Positions 8,401 through 16,470 of a stretch of 64,000 nucleotides of DNA are shown one piece after another. This DNA is from Jiangella mangrovi (GTDB lineage: Bacteria > Actinomycetota > Actinomycetes > Jiangellales > Jiangellaceae), in the NCBI RefSeq assembly GCF_014204975.1, contig NZ_JACHMM010000001.1, positions 5,208,001 through 5,272,000 of the forward strand, written 5' to 3'. Below the pieces are notes generated by a model. The model ran no database searches. It was not told where the DNA came from and saw nothing but the letters and a program-made list of their open reading frames with translations. Position numbers and translations under genes: made by a program. Each line of letters opens with the position of its first letter. Positions within the stretch are counted from its first letter, which is position 1.

Positions 8401-11400
8401 CGTCGCGGTGCAGGAGAAGGTCTCACCCGGCGCCCAGGCCACCGGGTCGCTGCCCTCGAACGTGGCAGTCCAGTAGACCGTCCACGTCGTCCCGTCGAGC
8501 GTGGCCTCGGTGGGTTCGGTCTGGCCCGGGAAGACGCAGACGAGGTTCTCGACGGCGCCGCCGGCGGTGCTCTCGTCGGTGACGGTCACGTTGTACAGCG
8601 GCACGGCGCCGGTGTTCTCGAGGTTGACGACGACGTCGCGAGTCTCGCCGGGCGTGTAGGCCTGGCCGTCGGCCATCGTGTCCGCGTCGTTGGCGATCAC
8701 ACCGGCCGACGCGTCGCCGTCGCCCTTGACGAGGCTGACGTCAGGGGTCTGGGCGTGGAACGGGTCGTCGTCGTCCACCACGATGTCGCTGGCGACAGGG
8801 TTGCCGTCGCCGTCCGTGGCGTATTCGGGCACCCCGTCGCCGTCGACGATGGGCTCGCCCTCGTCGTCGAAGAGCGGCTGGACCACCGTGCCGGTCACGT
8901 CGACGGTGTCGGCGTGCAGGACGTTCGCCGGCAGGGTCAGGTCACCGGTGCAGAAGAACGACGCGGACGGCGCCAGCGGCCCGGCCCACGGACCGGAGTC
9001 GGTGAACGAGTACGCCTCGGGGCCGCCCACGCCGGACAGGTCACACGTCCACGCACCGACGGCCGGTCCGGCACCGGTGACGTCGGCCAGCGTGATCGCC
9101 GTCAGCCAGGTGCCGCCGGTGTTCGTGACCACCCAACGCACGGGCTGTGCCACGTCGGCCGGGTAGTTGACGGCGGTGTCCGGGGTGTTGGCGTCCTGCG
9201 CCTCGTCCTCCAGCGGCTTGACCGGGACGACCCAGTCGGCCGGACCCGAACCGATCTCCGGGTCGGCCTTGGTGCCGTCGTACTTGATCACCTGGATGTC
9301 GCCGGTGAAGGCGTGGTACGGGTCCTCGTCGGCCGGGCCGTCCGGGGTCTCCGGCAGCGGGTTCTCCGGGTCGCCGGGCACCCCCTCGGGCGACAGGTTC
9401 GTCGTCACGACGGCATTGTCGGCGTGCGGATCCGCCGAGCCGTCCAGCGTCAGCGTCGCGGTGCACGAGAACGACTCGCCCGGCTCCCAGGCGACCCCGT
9501 CGTCGACGTCGAAGGTGCCGGTCCAGTAGACCGTCCACGTCGTCCCGTCGAGGGTGCCCTCGGTCGGCTCGCTCTGCCCCGGGAAGACGCAGACGAGGTT
9601 CTCGATCACGGCGCCGGCCGTCGACTCGTCGGTGATGGTGACGTTGTACAGCGCGGTCTCACCGGGGTTGGTGAGGCTCAGGACGATGTCGCGAGTCTCG
9701 CCGGGCGTGTATGCCTGGCCGTCGTCCATCGTGTCCGCGTCGTTGGCGATCACGCCGGCCGACGCGTCGCCGTCACCCTTGCCCAGGTCGACGCCCGGGA
9801 CGGTCGTCTGACCGTGGTAGGTGTCGTCGTCGTCAGGGTGCACGTCGCTGAGGACGGGGTTGCCGCCGTCGGTCAGCGGCTGGTCGGTGAAGGGGTTCGA
9901 GCCGGGCTCGTCCGGGTCGTAGTCCGGGTTCGGCTCCGGCACGACGACGGTGCTGTCGACGGTGGCCCGGTCGCCGTGGGTCGAGTTCTCGCCCTCGCCG
10001 TCCAGTGTCAGCGTGCCCTCGCAGTAGAAGGTCGTCCCCGGCTCCCAGGGCCCTGCCCAGGTGGTGCCGGAGGCCGGTCCGCCGACGGGTGAGAAGTCGC
10101 AGCTGATGTCCTGCAGCGCGGGTCCGTCGAGCGTCTCGTCGGTGATCTCGATGTCGCCGAGCCAGGTGGTCCCGGTGTTCGTGACGGCCCACGTCACCGG
10201 CTGTGGGCCGGTGTCGGTGCTCGGCGGGGTGACGACGTAGGTCACCGCCGTGTCGTCGGTGTTCGCGTCCCGGTCCGCGCCGTCCAGCAGGGGCTTCTGC
10301 GGGATGCCGGCGTCGTCCTGGGTCGGCACGAAGTCGCCGCGGCCGTCGTACTTCACCAGCTGAACGTCACCGGTGAAGGCGTGGTAGTCGTCGCGGTCCG
10401 TCAGCGCCTCGCCGGTCTCGACCACGGTGGCGTCGATCGTCGCCGCGTCGGCGTGCGGTGCGGCGTCCCCGTCGAGGGTCAGCGTCGCCGTGCAGGTGAA
10501 GGACGCACCGGCTGCCCACGTCGCCGTCGGCGGGTCGGCGTGGGTCGCCGCCCACTCCGCCGTCCAGGTGGAGCCGCTCTGGCTGCCGGCCGTCGGCTCC
10601 GAGTCACCCGGGAAGAGACAGGACATCTCTGTCACCGCTCCGCCCGTGATGGTCTCGTCGCTGACGGTCACGTCGGCGAGCTCCATGTTCCCGCTGTTGG
10701 TGACCGCGAAGTCGATCGTGCGGCTCTCGCCCGGCTCGTAGGCGATGGCCTCGGCCGGGGTGTCGGCGTCGCCCTCGGTGGCGCCGCCAGTGGTGTCGTA
10801 CTTCTCGATGTCCAGCTCCGGTGCCCGCATCACGAACCCGAAGTCGATGGTGTGGTCGTTCTCGCCCGCGCCGCCGGTGGTCACCGGGGCCTCGGGATAG
10901 GTGCCGCCGTCGGGGATGACGCCGTTCGAGTCGATGGTGTCGTCGTCACCGGCGCCGGACTGCGTCGGGGCGTACTCGTAGAGCGGCCCGTCGACGTCGT
11001 AGTCGGCAGGGTTGTCGAGCCGGACGACGTAGTCGGTGTCCTGCAGCAGCCCGCCGTCGACGTTGGAGTCGTCGAACAGGTAGGTGCCGTCGGGGTTGGT
11101 CGTGGTCTCGCCGACCAGGTTGCCGTCGGCGTCGTACAGGTGCACGGTCACGCCGGGCGCGGGCGTCTCGCCGGCGTCCTGGATGCCGTCGTCGTCGGAG
11201 TCCAGCCAGACCCGGTTTCCGATCTGCAGCGGCGCCTCGTCGCACAGCACCTCGAGGTCGGCCATGCCGCCGCCCTTGCCGAAGTTGTCGACGGTGTTGT
11301 CGTCGGTGCGCACGCCCAGGTTGCCGACCGGCAGGGCGCCGTTGCGGTTGACCGCCGAGATGCCCTGCGTCCAGACCTCACCCGTGGAGTCGAAGCCGGA

Positions 11401-13230
11401 GCTGATCACGTTGGGCTCGACCCGCGACAGCGCCATGCCGCCGTAGAAGGCCTCCTCGTGGTAGCCGGTGCGCCAGTCGCCGGTGTAGTACTCCCGGTAG
11501 GTGGTCGGCTGGCTGCCGTTGTTGGTGCTGCCGTCGTTGTTGTCGGTGCACACGCTCCCCGGAGCGAGGGTCTGCGTCCCCGGGTCGAAGTTGGGGTCGA
11601 GGGCGAACGTCCCGTCGGAGAGCTTGCAGCCGCGGACGATGTCGCCGCCCGCGCCGGGCTCACCGGCGAACGAGAACACGCCGTTGACGTTCGGCCGCGC
11701 GGCCTGGAATCCGACCTGGTCGGCGAACCGGTCGCGGAAGGAGATGATCAGGTCGCCGTTGGTCTCCTCGATGATGTCGTTCAGCATCGGGGTCGGGTAG
11801 GCGATCCAGTAGTTGCCGGTCGAGATGCCGCCGATGTTGTCGCAGCCGTTGGCGCGCTGCTCGTTCGGGCCGGCCGGGAACCCGTCGACCCACGAGTACC
11901 AGCGACCCACGGTGCCGCCCTCGACGGCGCCGGTGCAGGTGGTGCCGTTGTAGCCGCGGCCGCGGTCGTAGGCCAGGCTCTGCTCGACCACCTGCGCGCC
12001 GAAGTCACCGGTGGCCGGGTCGAACTCGTAGACGTGGGCGGTCATCTCGTCCATGTCCTGGGCGCTCTGCCCGGAGCAGACGCCACCCACGTAGCTGGTG
12101 TCGAGACCGACCCCGGTCCCCATCGGGCGCCAGTCGTCGCCGCAGCCCGGGTTCGGGATGGGGTACGAGTCCTGGTACGAGTCGTCCTCGAGGTCGTAGA
12201 CGAACACGGTCTTGTCGAACAGGTTGACGCCGAACAGGTAGCGGCTGTCGTTGGTGACGTCGATGTCACCCAGCGACTCCTTGCCGGGGTTGTCGAAGAA
12301 CCCGTAGTCCTGGTTGGTCGTCATCGCGTGGTTGTCGGCACCGGGGTTCGGGACCGTCGCGAACTGGCTGGTCGTCCCGGCCAGCGGGAACGTCGTCGAG
12401 CTCAGGTCGGTGACGTAGATGGCGCCGGGCCCGCCCGGGCCGTACCCCGACCCGCGCTTGGCGTACGCCGCGGAGAAGATCCGCTGCCGCTCGCGGTCGT
12501 AGGCGATGCCGAAGACCGTGCCGGTGTCGGCCTTGGTGGCGATCGGCTGGTCCTGCTGGTTCAGCCGGTAGGGCGCCGAGATCAGCGTGCGCTCGGTGGG
12601 CTGGCTGACCGCCTGCGGCGGGGCGTCCCACGGCTGGACCGCGTCGCAGACGGGCGCGTTCTCCTGGCAGTAGTACGCCGGGTACCAGAACGACGTGTTG
12701 ACGAACGCGTCCTCGTCCTCGGCGACGTTCACGAACTCCGTCGCGGTGGACAGCTTGGCGTTGTTCGGGTTCTGCAGGTCAGCGGCCGTGACGGGGTCGG
12801 CCTGCGGGCTCTGCCCGTTGGCGGCGAAGCCCGGGAAGTACGTCCCCGGCCGGGGGTTGGTGACGTCGACCCGGTAGTTGCCGCCGGTCAGCGGCCCCGT
12901 CGTCGGGTCGATGACGGCCAGGCCGTCATCGTCGGTGGTGCCGGTCTGGGTGTTGCCGTCGGCGTCGGTCAGCGTGACCGTCACCCCGATCAGCGGCGGC
13001 TCCATGATGGTCGAGTCGACCAGGCCGTTGGCGTTGACCTCCTGCACCACCCGGACGGTCACCAGACCGTCCCCGGGATCGGCCTGCGCGGGCAGCAGTC
13101 CGCCCGGCAGGACCACGAGCCCCGCACCGACCAGCGTGATGGCCGCTGGAAGCCGCAGGGCCCGACCGAGCCGGCGTCTCCTGCCCGTTGTCGCGTTCGT
13201 CTTCATCGAGGTCATCAACGAATCCCCCAT
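5431..13230 (-). CDS. Giant LPXTG-anchored surface protein with SdrD-B-like and DUF11/DUF7507-type repeats
   Basis: Predicted 2599-residue sortase substrate. It has an N-terminal signal peptide (RRRRLGRALRLP, hydrophobic AAITLVGAGLVVLP, ending LLPAQA), an unrecognised region of about 600 residues, an SdrD-B-like domain near residues 667-745 (IGNRVWLDSDDDGIQDAGE), then alternating beta-sandwich modules to the C terminus. LPDTG is at 2564-2568, followed by a hydrophobic helix and RRRMRQEA, a classic cell-wall sorting signal. ATG at 13230 has AGGGGAAGGG upstream; ATG at 13215 with GGGGGA is an alternative. The acidic, calcium-type sequence suggests a rigid stalk or adhesin. An AraC regulator and a two-component system follow upstream. 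Confidence 0.85.
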   Translation of the reverse strand: MGDSLMTSMKTNATTGRRRRLGRALRLPAAITLVGAGLVVLPGGLLPAQADPGDGLVTVRVVQEVNANGLVDSTIMEPPLIGVTVTLTDADGNTQTGTTDDDGLAVIDPTTGPLTGGNYRVDVTNPRPGTYFPGFAANGQSPQADPVTAADLQNPNNAKLSTATEFVNVAEDEDAFVNTSFWYPAYYCQENAPVCDAVQPWDAPPQAVSQPTERTLISAPYRLNQQDQPIATKADTGTVFGIAYDRERQRIFSAAYAKRGSGYGPGGPGAIYVTDLSSTTFPLAGTTSQFATVPNPGADNHAMTTNQDYGFFDNPGKESLGDIDVTNDSRYLFGVNLFDKTVFVYDLEDDSYQDSYPIPNPGCGDDWRPMGTGVGLDTSYVGGVCSGQSAQDMDEMTAHVYEFDPATGDFGAQVVEQSLAYDRGRGYNGTTCTGAVEGGTVGRWYSWVDGFPAGPNEQRANGCDNIGGISTGNYWIAYPTPMLNDIIEETNGDLIISFRDRFADQVGFQAARPNVNGVFSFAGEPGAGGDIVRGCKLSDGTFALDPNFDPGTQTLAPGSVCTDNNDGSTNNGSQPTTYREYYTGDWRTGYHEEAFYGGMALSRVEPNVISSGFDSTGEVWTQGISAVNRNGALPVGNLGVRTDDNTVDNFGKGGGMADLEVLCDEAPLQIGNRVWLDSDDDGIQDAGETPAPGVTVHLYDADGNLVGETTTNPDGTYLFDDSNVDGGLLQDTDYVVRLDNPADYDVDGPLYEYAPTQSGAGDDDTIDSNGVIPDGGTYPEAPVTTGGAGENDHTIDFGFVMRAPELDIEKYDTTGGATEGDADTPAEAIAYEPGESRTIDFAVTNSGNMELADVTVSDETITGGAVTEMSCLFPGDSEPTAGSQSGSTWTAEWAATHADPPTATWAAGASFTCTATLTLDGDAAPHADAATIDATVVETGEALTDRDDYHAFTGDVQLVKYDGRGDFVPTQDDAGIPQKPLLDGADRDANTDDTAVTYVVTPPSTDTGPQPVTWAVTNTGTTWLGDIEITDETLDGPALQDISCDFSPVGGPASGTTWAGPWEPGTTFYCEGTLTLDGEGENSTHGDRATVDSTVVVPEPNPDYDPDEPGSNPFTDQPLTDGGNPVLSDVHPDDDDTYHGQTTVPGVDLGKGDGDASAGVIANDADTMDDGQAYTPGETRDIVLSLTNPGETALYNVTITDESTAGAVIENLVCVFPGQSEPTEGTLDGTTWTVYWTGTFDVDDGVAWEPGESFSCTATLTLDGSADPHADNAVVTTNLSPEGVPGDPENPLPETPDGPADEDPYHAFTGDIQVIKYDGTKADPEIGSGPADWVVPVKPLEDEAQDANTPDTAVNYPADVAQPVRWVVTNTGGTWLTAITLADVTGAGPAVGAWTCDLSGVGGPEAYSFTDSGPWAGPLAPSASFFCTGDLTLPANVLHADTVDVTGTVVQPLFDDEGEPIVDGDGVPEYATDGDGNPVASDIVVDDDDPFHAQTPDVSLVKGDGDASAGVIANDADTMADGQAYTPGETRDVVVNLENTGAVPLYNVTVTDESTAGGAVENLVCVFPGQTEPTEATLDGTTWTVYWTATFEGSDPVAWAPGETFSCTATLTLDGSADPHSDIATVTTNLSPEGVPGDPENPLPETPDGPSDDNPYNAYTGDIQVIKYDGNEADPEIGTGPASWVVPAKPLEDEAQDANTWETAVTYPADAEQPVDWVVTNTGGTWLTAITLADATGSGPDVGAWTCDLSGVGGPESYSFTESGPWAGPLAPSASFLCTGPLTLPADTQHDDTVAVTGTVVEPLFDDEGQPIVDENGVPEYATEDDGSPIASEIVVDDDDPFHAQTPDISIVKGDGDASTNTIANDANTMDDGQAYAPGETRDVVINLENTGFVPLYNVTVTDALTAGDTTVLGLSCVFPGRTEPTDGTLDGTTWTVYWTDTFAVDDPVAWQPGETFSCTATLTLAGSADPHSDTVAVTTNLTPEGVPGDPENPLPEVPNGPSDDDPYNAYTGDIQVIKYDGNKPDPEIGSGPADWVIPVKPLDDEAQDANTSATAVDYPVDEAQPVRWVVTNTGSTWLTGITLADVTDAGPAVGAWTCDLSGVSGPADYSFTESGPWAGPLAPGASFFCTGDLTLPEDTQHADTVEVTGTVVEPLFDDEGQPIVDEDGVPEYATDDEGNPVVSDIVVGDDDPFHAQTTIVDIVKGDGQDGTIVNDADTTETGAVYDPDGETRTIITVATNPSQVALHNVVLTDVTTAGSAPTAMSCAFPDGTSADGTYDESTKTWTVRWEATFAPGTETWQPGDEITCTAELELDGQSDPHRDIASVSAVTPGGEDVGASNPYNAFSGDIQVIKYDGNGPDPEVGGDGAWTTPGKPLEDAEQDANEPGLAVNYPLDDDGTSTGPQKVRWVVTNTGATWLTSVVISDVTDLGPSIDPSSISCEFPDGTTAGVVDGSITWQNPEGVLFAPGASFFCEGELTLTPDQQHKDHVEVDAVIVPPAPDADGNPTDQPALGPDGLPVLATDPETGGPWTVSDSDPFHAMSPAAPDEPQPDEPSEPDVPWLPDTGAGFVGMLLVGGLIVAGGLGLLLARRRMRQEA
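6614..9800 (-). repeat. Tandem ~1.05-kb coding repeats in the surface protein
   Basis: Four long units of about 345-358 codons start at KGDGDAS-type segments (VKGDGQDG in the most C-terminal unit), near nt 6620, 7675, 8708 and 9780. Each pairs a module beginning VKGDGDAS with one containing GDIQVIKYDG, VVTNTGGTWLT and DLSGVGGP. Stretches of more than 100 bases look nearly identical between units, so copy number may vary by recombination and the assembly here deserves care. Confidence 0.8.
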
Positions 13231-13327
13231 GCCCTTCCCCTGCACGCGCCGGAGCAGCGTGCCGTCATGATCAGGTTCGCGTCGGACCTGCCGAGCCGAC
13301 GTGCCCCCCAGCACGCGTGGCGTTGCA

Positions 13328-13482
13328 CGACAAGTCGACGTCGCCTCAGAGTAAATGAGTGACACAAGGGTGGCGTTCGAAATGGTGGAATGCCGTAGTT
13401 ACAGCAGTGTTTTCCACATCGACGCCACGGCAGAGCGATGGCTCATTTCGACAAGTCAGCGTCGACGCAAGGTAAACGAGAG
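13328..13482. repeat. Two 34-bp direct repeats upstream of the surface-protein gene
   Basis: Copies at 13328-13361 and 13449-13482 match at 26 of 34 positions (both start CGACAAGTC and contain CGTCG and GTAAA), with starts 121 bases apart. They lie in the 260-base region between the AraC gene (stop 13491) and the start of the surface protein (13230). AraC/XylS proteins bind direct repeats, so these are candidate sites for the adjacent regulator. Confidence 0.45.
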
Positions 13483-13490
13483 GCCCTATG

Positions 13491-14420
13491 TCACCGTTGG
13501 GCGCGCCGGTGGGCCTGGGCGGCGGCGCGCACCTCTCGCGGCGTCACCCCGTAATGTTCCTTGTAGGCGTGGCTGAACCGGGCCTGTGAGCTGAAATGGC
13601 AGATCTGGGCGATCTGCGCGAGCATCAGCTCGGAGTGCGCCGGGCTGCGGAGCAGGCGGTCCGCGTGGCGCAGCCGGGCTCGCAGGATCATCACCGTCAC
13701 GCTGGGCCCGCCGTCGAGGTCGCGGGCCAGCTGACGTGGCGAGATGCGCAGGAACGAGGCCACCGACTGCACGCTCAGCGTCGGATCGAGCAGGTGGCGC
13801 TCGATGAACTCCTCGGCGATCTGGCGCCGGCGGTTCGGGTCGACGGGGACGGCGTCCGTCCGGGCGCCGGCGATCGAGCGGATCAGCAGTTCGATGACGC
13901 CGGCCGCGTAGCCGTCGATGCCCGCGGGATCGGGCTGTGACCCGTCCTCCCACAGACCCGCGATGGTATGGCCGGCGGCCGTGACGAAGTTCGCCTGCCA
14001 CCCTTCGCGGCCGGCGTTGCCGGTGACGGCCGCCTCGAGGGTGCGGTCGCTGAGGCGCAGGTCGTCACGGTCGACCCGCACCGTCGCGACCGAGCCGCGC
14101 TCCACGAGGCGCTCCTCCAGCACCTGGCCAGCGCACCCCAGCACCAGGACGCCGGGAGCGCACTCCGTGCGCCGGCCGTCGGCGACGATCTCCATGGGCG
14201 CGCTGCTGACGCTCGCGCTGACCACGCTGCCGCCATGACGGATGGGCACGATGCGCGCGAGATGCGGGTCGTCGACCGAGGCGGAGCGCACGATGTTGCG
14301 GTGCCCGCTCCAGGTCGTCGAGGACGCGACATGGCCGGCGCGCGTCGCCACCCCCGGCTGTATGGCCGCGATGCCGAATTCGGCAGCGGAGCGAGCCAGC
14401 CGATAGTGATCGAACTGCAC
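13491..14420 (-). CDS. AraC/XylS-family transcriptional regulator
   Basis: 309 residues. The N-terminal two thirds resemble an AraC ligand-binding-like domain (APGVLVLGCAGQVLEERLVERG). The last ~100 residues form a double helix-turn-helix ending in ICHFSSQARFSHAYKEHYGVTPREVR, the AraC signature with F..AYKEHYG.TP.E.R. The GTG start at 14420 has a weak ribosome site. It is transcribed toward the giant surface-protein gene, 260 bases away, with two direct repeats in the gap, so control of that gene is a reasonable guess. No ligand can be predicted. Confidence 0.85.
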   Translation of the reverse strand: MQFDHYRLARSAAEFGIAAIQPGVATRAGHVASSTTWSGHRNIVRSASVDDPHLARIVPIRHGGSVVSASVSSAPMEIVADGRRTECAPGVLVLGCAGQVLEERLVERGSVATVRVDRDDLRLSDRTLEAAVTGNAGREGWQANFVTAAGHTIAGLWEDGSQPDPAGIDGYAAGVIELLIRSIAGARTDAVPVDPNRRRQIAEEFIERHLLDPTLSVQSVASFLRISPRQLARDLDGGPSVTVMILRARLRHADRLLRSPAHSELMLAQIAQICHFSSQARFSHAYKEHYGVTPREVRAAAQAHRRAQR

Positions 14421-14543
14421 GGGAGCGTCGACCTCGCTCGTGTCGACGACATGTACGCCCGTGGGCCCGCCTCCTTCGACCTGTCACCCTGCCCCTGCCG
14501 AGCACTGACAGTGCCGAACTGTACCGCTCGCCTGCGACGCGCA

Positions 14544-16229
14544 TCAGGAGGACGGGAACAGGCTCGGCACCGGCCGGCCCGCTGAGCGCGCGGTCAGGAC
14601 GGCGACCGCTGCGTCGTCCCTCGCCGCCTCGGCGAGCCGGACCAGGGCGCCGAGATCGCCGGCCGGCAGGAAGGCCAGCGGTGTGTGCAGGCCGTTGGCG
14701 GTCATCAGGGCGGCAGCCGCGGCGATGCTCGTCAGGGCCGGCCCGTCGTCACCCGAGCGCACGGCCGCCGCGGCGTGGACCAGCAGCAGGATGCTCTCGG
14801 TGCGCGGATCGAGCGGGGCCGGCCGCATCCCCTCGGTGCCGACGGCCGCACCGGCGGGTGCGCCGGTGCACAGGGCCACGAGGGACCGGACGACGGCGAC
14901 CCCTGGCAGGTGAGCCGGACACCTCGTCAGCAGGACCTCGGCGTCGGCCACCTCGCCCGCGGCCAGGTGCAGCAGTGCCTGGGACGTGTCGAGCAGCGCC
15001 TCCGCGGCGGGTGACCGCTCGATCGCGCCGCGGCTCGCCCGGCTCCCCCGCAGCCGGGCGAGCCCTTCGAGGGGCCGGCCACGGGCGGCGTCGACGAACG
15101 CCCGGACCGGCGCGAGCGATGCCCGGCACTCATTGCCGGCCACGCTCCGTTCCGCGGCGTCGACGCACCGCTCGGCGGCGAGGAGGTCGAACCGCTCCAG
15201 TGCGGCGATCGCCTCGGCCAGCCGGTCGAGGACGCCGGCGCCGCCATGTCGTCGCGCCGGCCAGCCGAGGTCGCGGGCGCGGGCGATCAGCTCGTCGGCG
15301 AGTGTCATGGTGCCGCCGACCGCGTGGACCCCCGCCAGCAGCGGAGCGGTGAGCAGCTCGTCGGCCGGGTGGACTCGAGCCGACGCGTGCGCTGCCCGAT
15401 AGGCCGTCACCGCCTGGCGGAACTGGCCCAGCTGCTCGTGGGTGTGCCCGATCACCACGAGGAGCGACGGGAGCTCACGCCGGAGGTCGTGGCGTTGCGC
15501 CGCCGACAGCCGGCCGTACGCGTCCATCGCGCGACCGAGGGCGGCGGTCGCGGCGGAACGCCGGCCGATCATCCGCGCCGACGCGGCCTCGACGACACCC
15601 ATTACGAGCGTGGTCGTCTCGTCGTAGCGGCCGCCGCGGCGCTTGGAGCCGTTGTAGGCCTGGGCGAACAGGTCCCGGCCGCGGGTGCGGGTGCCCTCGC
15701 CGGCGTCGAGAAGCCCGGCCAGGCACGCCACCAGGAAGGGGTGTCGCCTCAGGTTCGCCGGTGGTACCGCGGACAACAGGCTGATCATCGCCTCGCCGTG
15801 CTGCCGGCAGATGGACAGGAAGGACGTCCGCAGCGCACGGGTGGCCAGCGACAGGTCACCGAGCTGGATCGCCTCGACGGTCGCCGCGAACGGGTCGTCG
15901 TTGCGCAGGCACCAGTCGGCGTACTGCCGGCGCAGGTCGTCGGCGAGGGCCGGGCTCGAGCGGTGCAGGTCGTCACGGAGCGCGGCCCGGACCGCGGGTG
16001 CGAGCCTGAACAGCGCGGGAACCCCGGCGTCGCCGCCGGCCAGCCACTCACCGAGGCCGTCGCGCTCGGCCCGGCCGAGGTGAGCGAGCGCGTCGTCGTC
16101 GGCGACACCAGCGAGCTGCGCCGCGAAGGCCGCGCTGACCTCGGGTGCCACACAGATCCGGCGCAGGAAGTCGAGATGGGCCGTGCCGGTGAGCCCTGGA
16201 TCCAAGCGTCGAATTTCCCCCGCGGACAC
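14544..16229 (-). CDS. MalT/LuxR-like TPR-domain protein lacking ATPase and HTH
   Basis: 561 residues of mostly alpha-helical, tetratricopeptide-like sequence. The N-terminal 110 residues (FLRRICVAPEVSAAFAAQLAG, then FRLAPAVRAALRDDL) match the winged-helix linker that follows the ATPase in MalT-type LuxR regulators, and the rest matches their TPR sensor. There is no Walker A segment before it and no LuxR helix-turn-helix after it: the protein stops at LFPSS, where the HTH would normally begin. GTG at 16229 has no clear ribosome site. It could be a truncated regulator or a stand-alone sensor for the divergent two-component system. Function unknown. Confidence 0.6.
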   Translation of the reverse strand: MSAGEIRRLDPGLTGTAHLDFLRRICVAPEVSAAFAAQLAGVADDDALAHLGRAERDGLGEWLAGGDAGVPALFRLAPAVRAALRDDLHRSSPALADDLRRQYADWCLRNDDPFAATVEAIQLGDLSLATRALRTSFLSICRQHGEAMISLLSAVPPANLRRHPFLVACLAGLLDAGEGTRTRGRDLFAQAYNGSKRRGGRYDETTTLVMGVVEAASARMIGRRSAATAALGRAMDAYGRLSAAQRHDLRRELPSLLVVIGHTHEQLGQFRQAVTAYRAAHASARVHPADELLTAPLLAGVHAVGGTMTLADELIARARDLGWPARRHGGAGVLDRLAEAIAALERFDLLAAERCVDAAERSVAGNECRASLAPVRAFVDAARGRPLEGLARLRGSRASRGAIERSPAAEALLDTSQALLHLAAGEVADAEVLLTRCPAHLPGVAVVRSLVALCTGAPAGAAVGTEGMRPAPLDPRTESILLLVHAAAAVRSGDDGPALTSIAAAAALMTANGLHTPLAFLPAGDLGALVRLAEAARDDAAVAVLTARSAGRPVPSLFPSS

Positions 16230-16321
16230 GGTCGTACGTTAGATCGGCCCGAAACACCGTCGCGGCGAATGCCCGGCACGTCTGCCCTATTGACCCCCAT
16301 TCAGGGGTCACGGAATGACTC

Positions 16322-16373
16322 GGACAATTCGGCAGAAAGGCAAACACGTGCGGCACACATGGGCCAATTGTCC
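16322..16373. promoter_or_regulatory. 9-bp inverted repeat in a divergent promoter region
   Basis: CGGACAATT (from 16321) and AATTGTCCG (to 16374) form an inverted repeat 36 bases apart, between the leftward TPR-protein gene and the rightward histidine kinase. Possible regulator site; there is no direct proof. Confidence 0.35.
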
Positions 16374-16470
16374 GCGCGCGAAGCCGGGACGATTGGATAT
16401 CGTGTTCGCGGCATTTTCTGCACTCGCCTGCCGGTTTGTGACGGCGGCGAGGAACGGTCACGGGGGGATC

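Noticed and set aside
6614..9800. CRISPR-like periodic sequence
   Set aside because: The period is about 1 kb and coding, with no short repeats or spacers and no cas genes anywhere in the window.
5431..13230. Very long open frames on the plus strand opposite the surface-protein gene (up to ~1570 codons)
   Set aside because: They are Arg/Val/Gly/Asp-rich shadows created by the repetitive GC-biased codons of the minus-strand gene; no ribosome sites or domain motifs.
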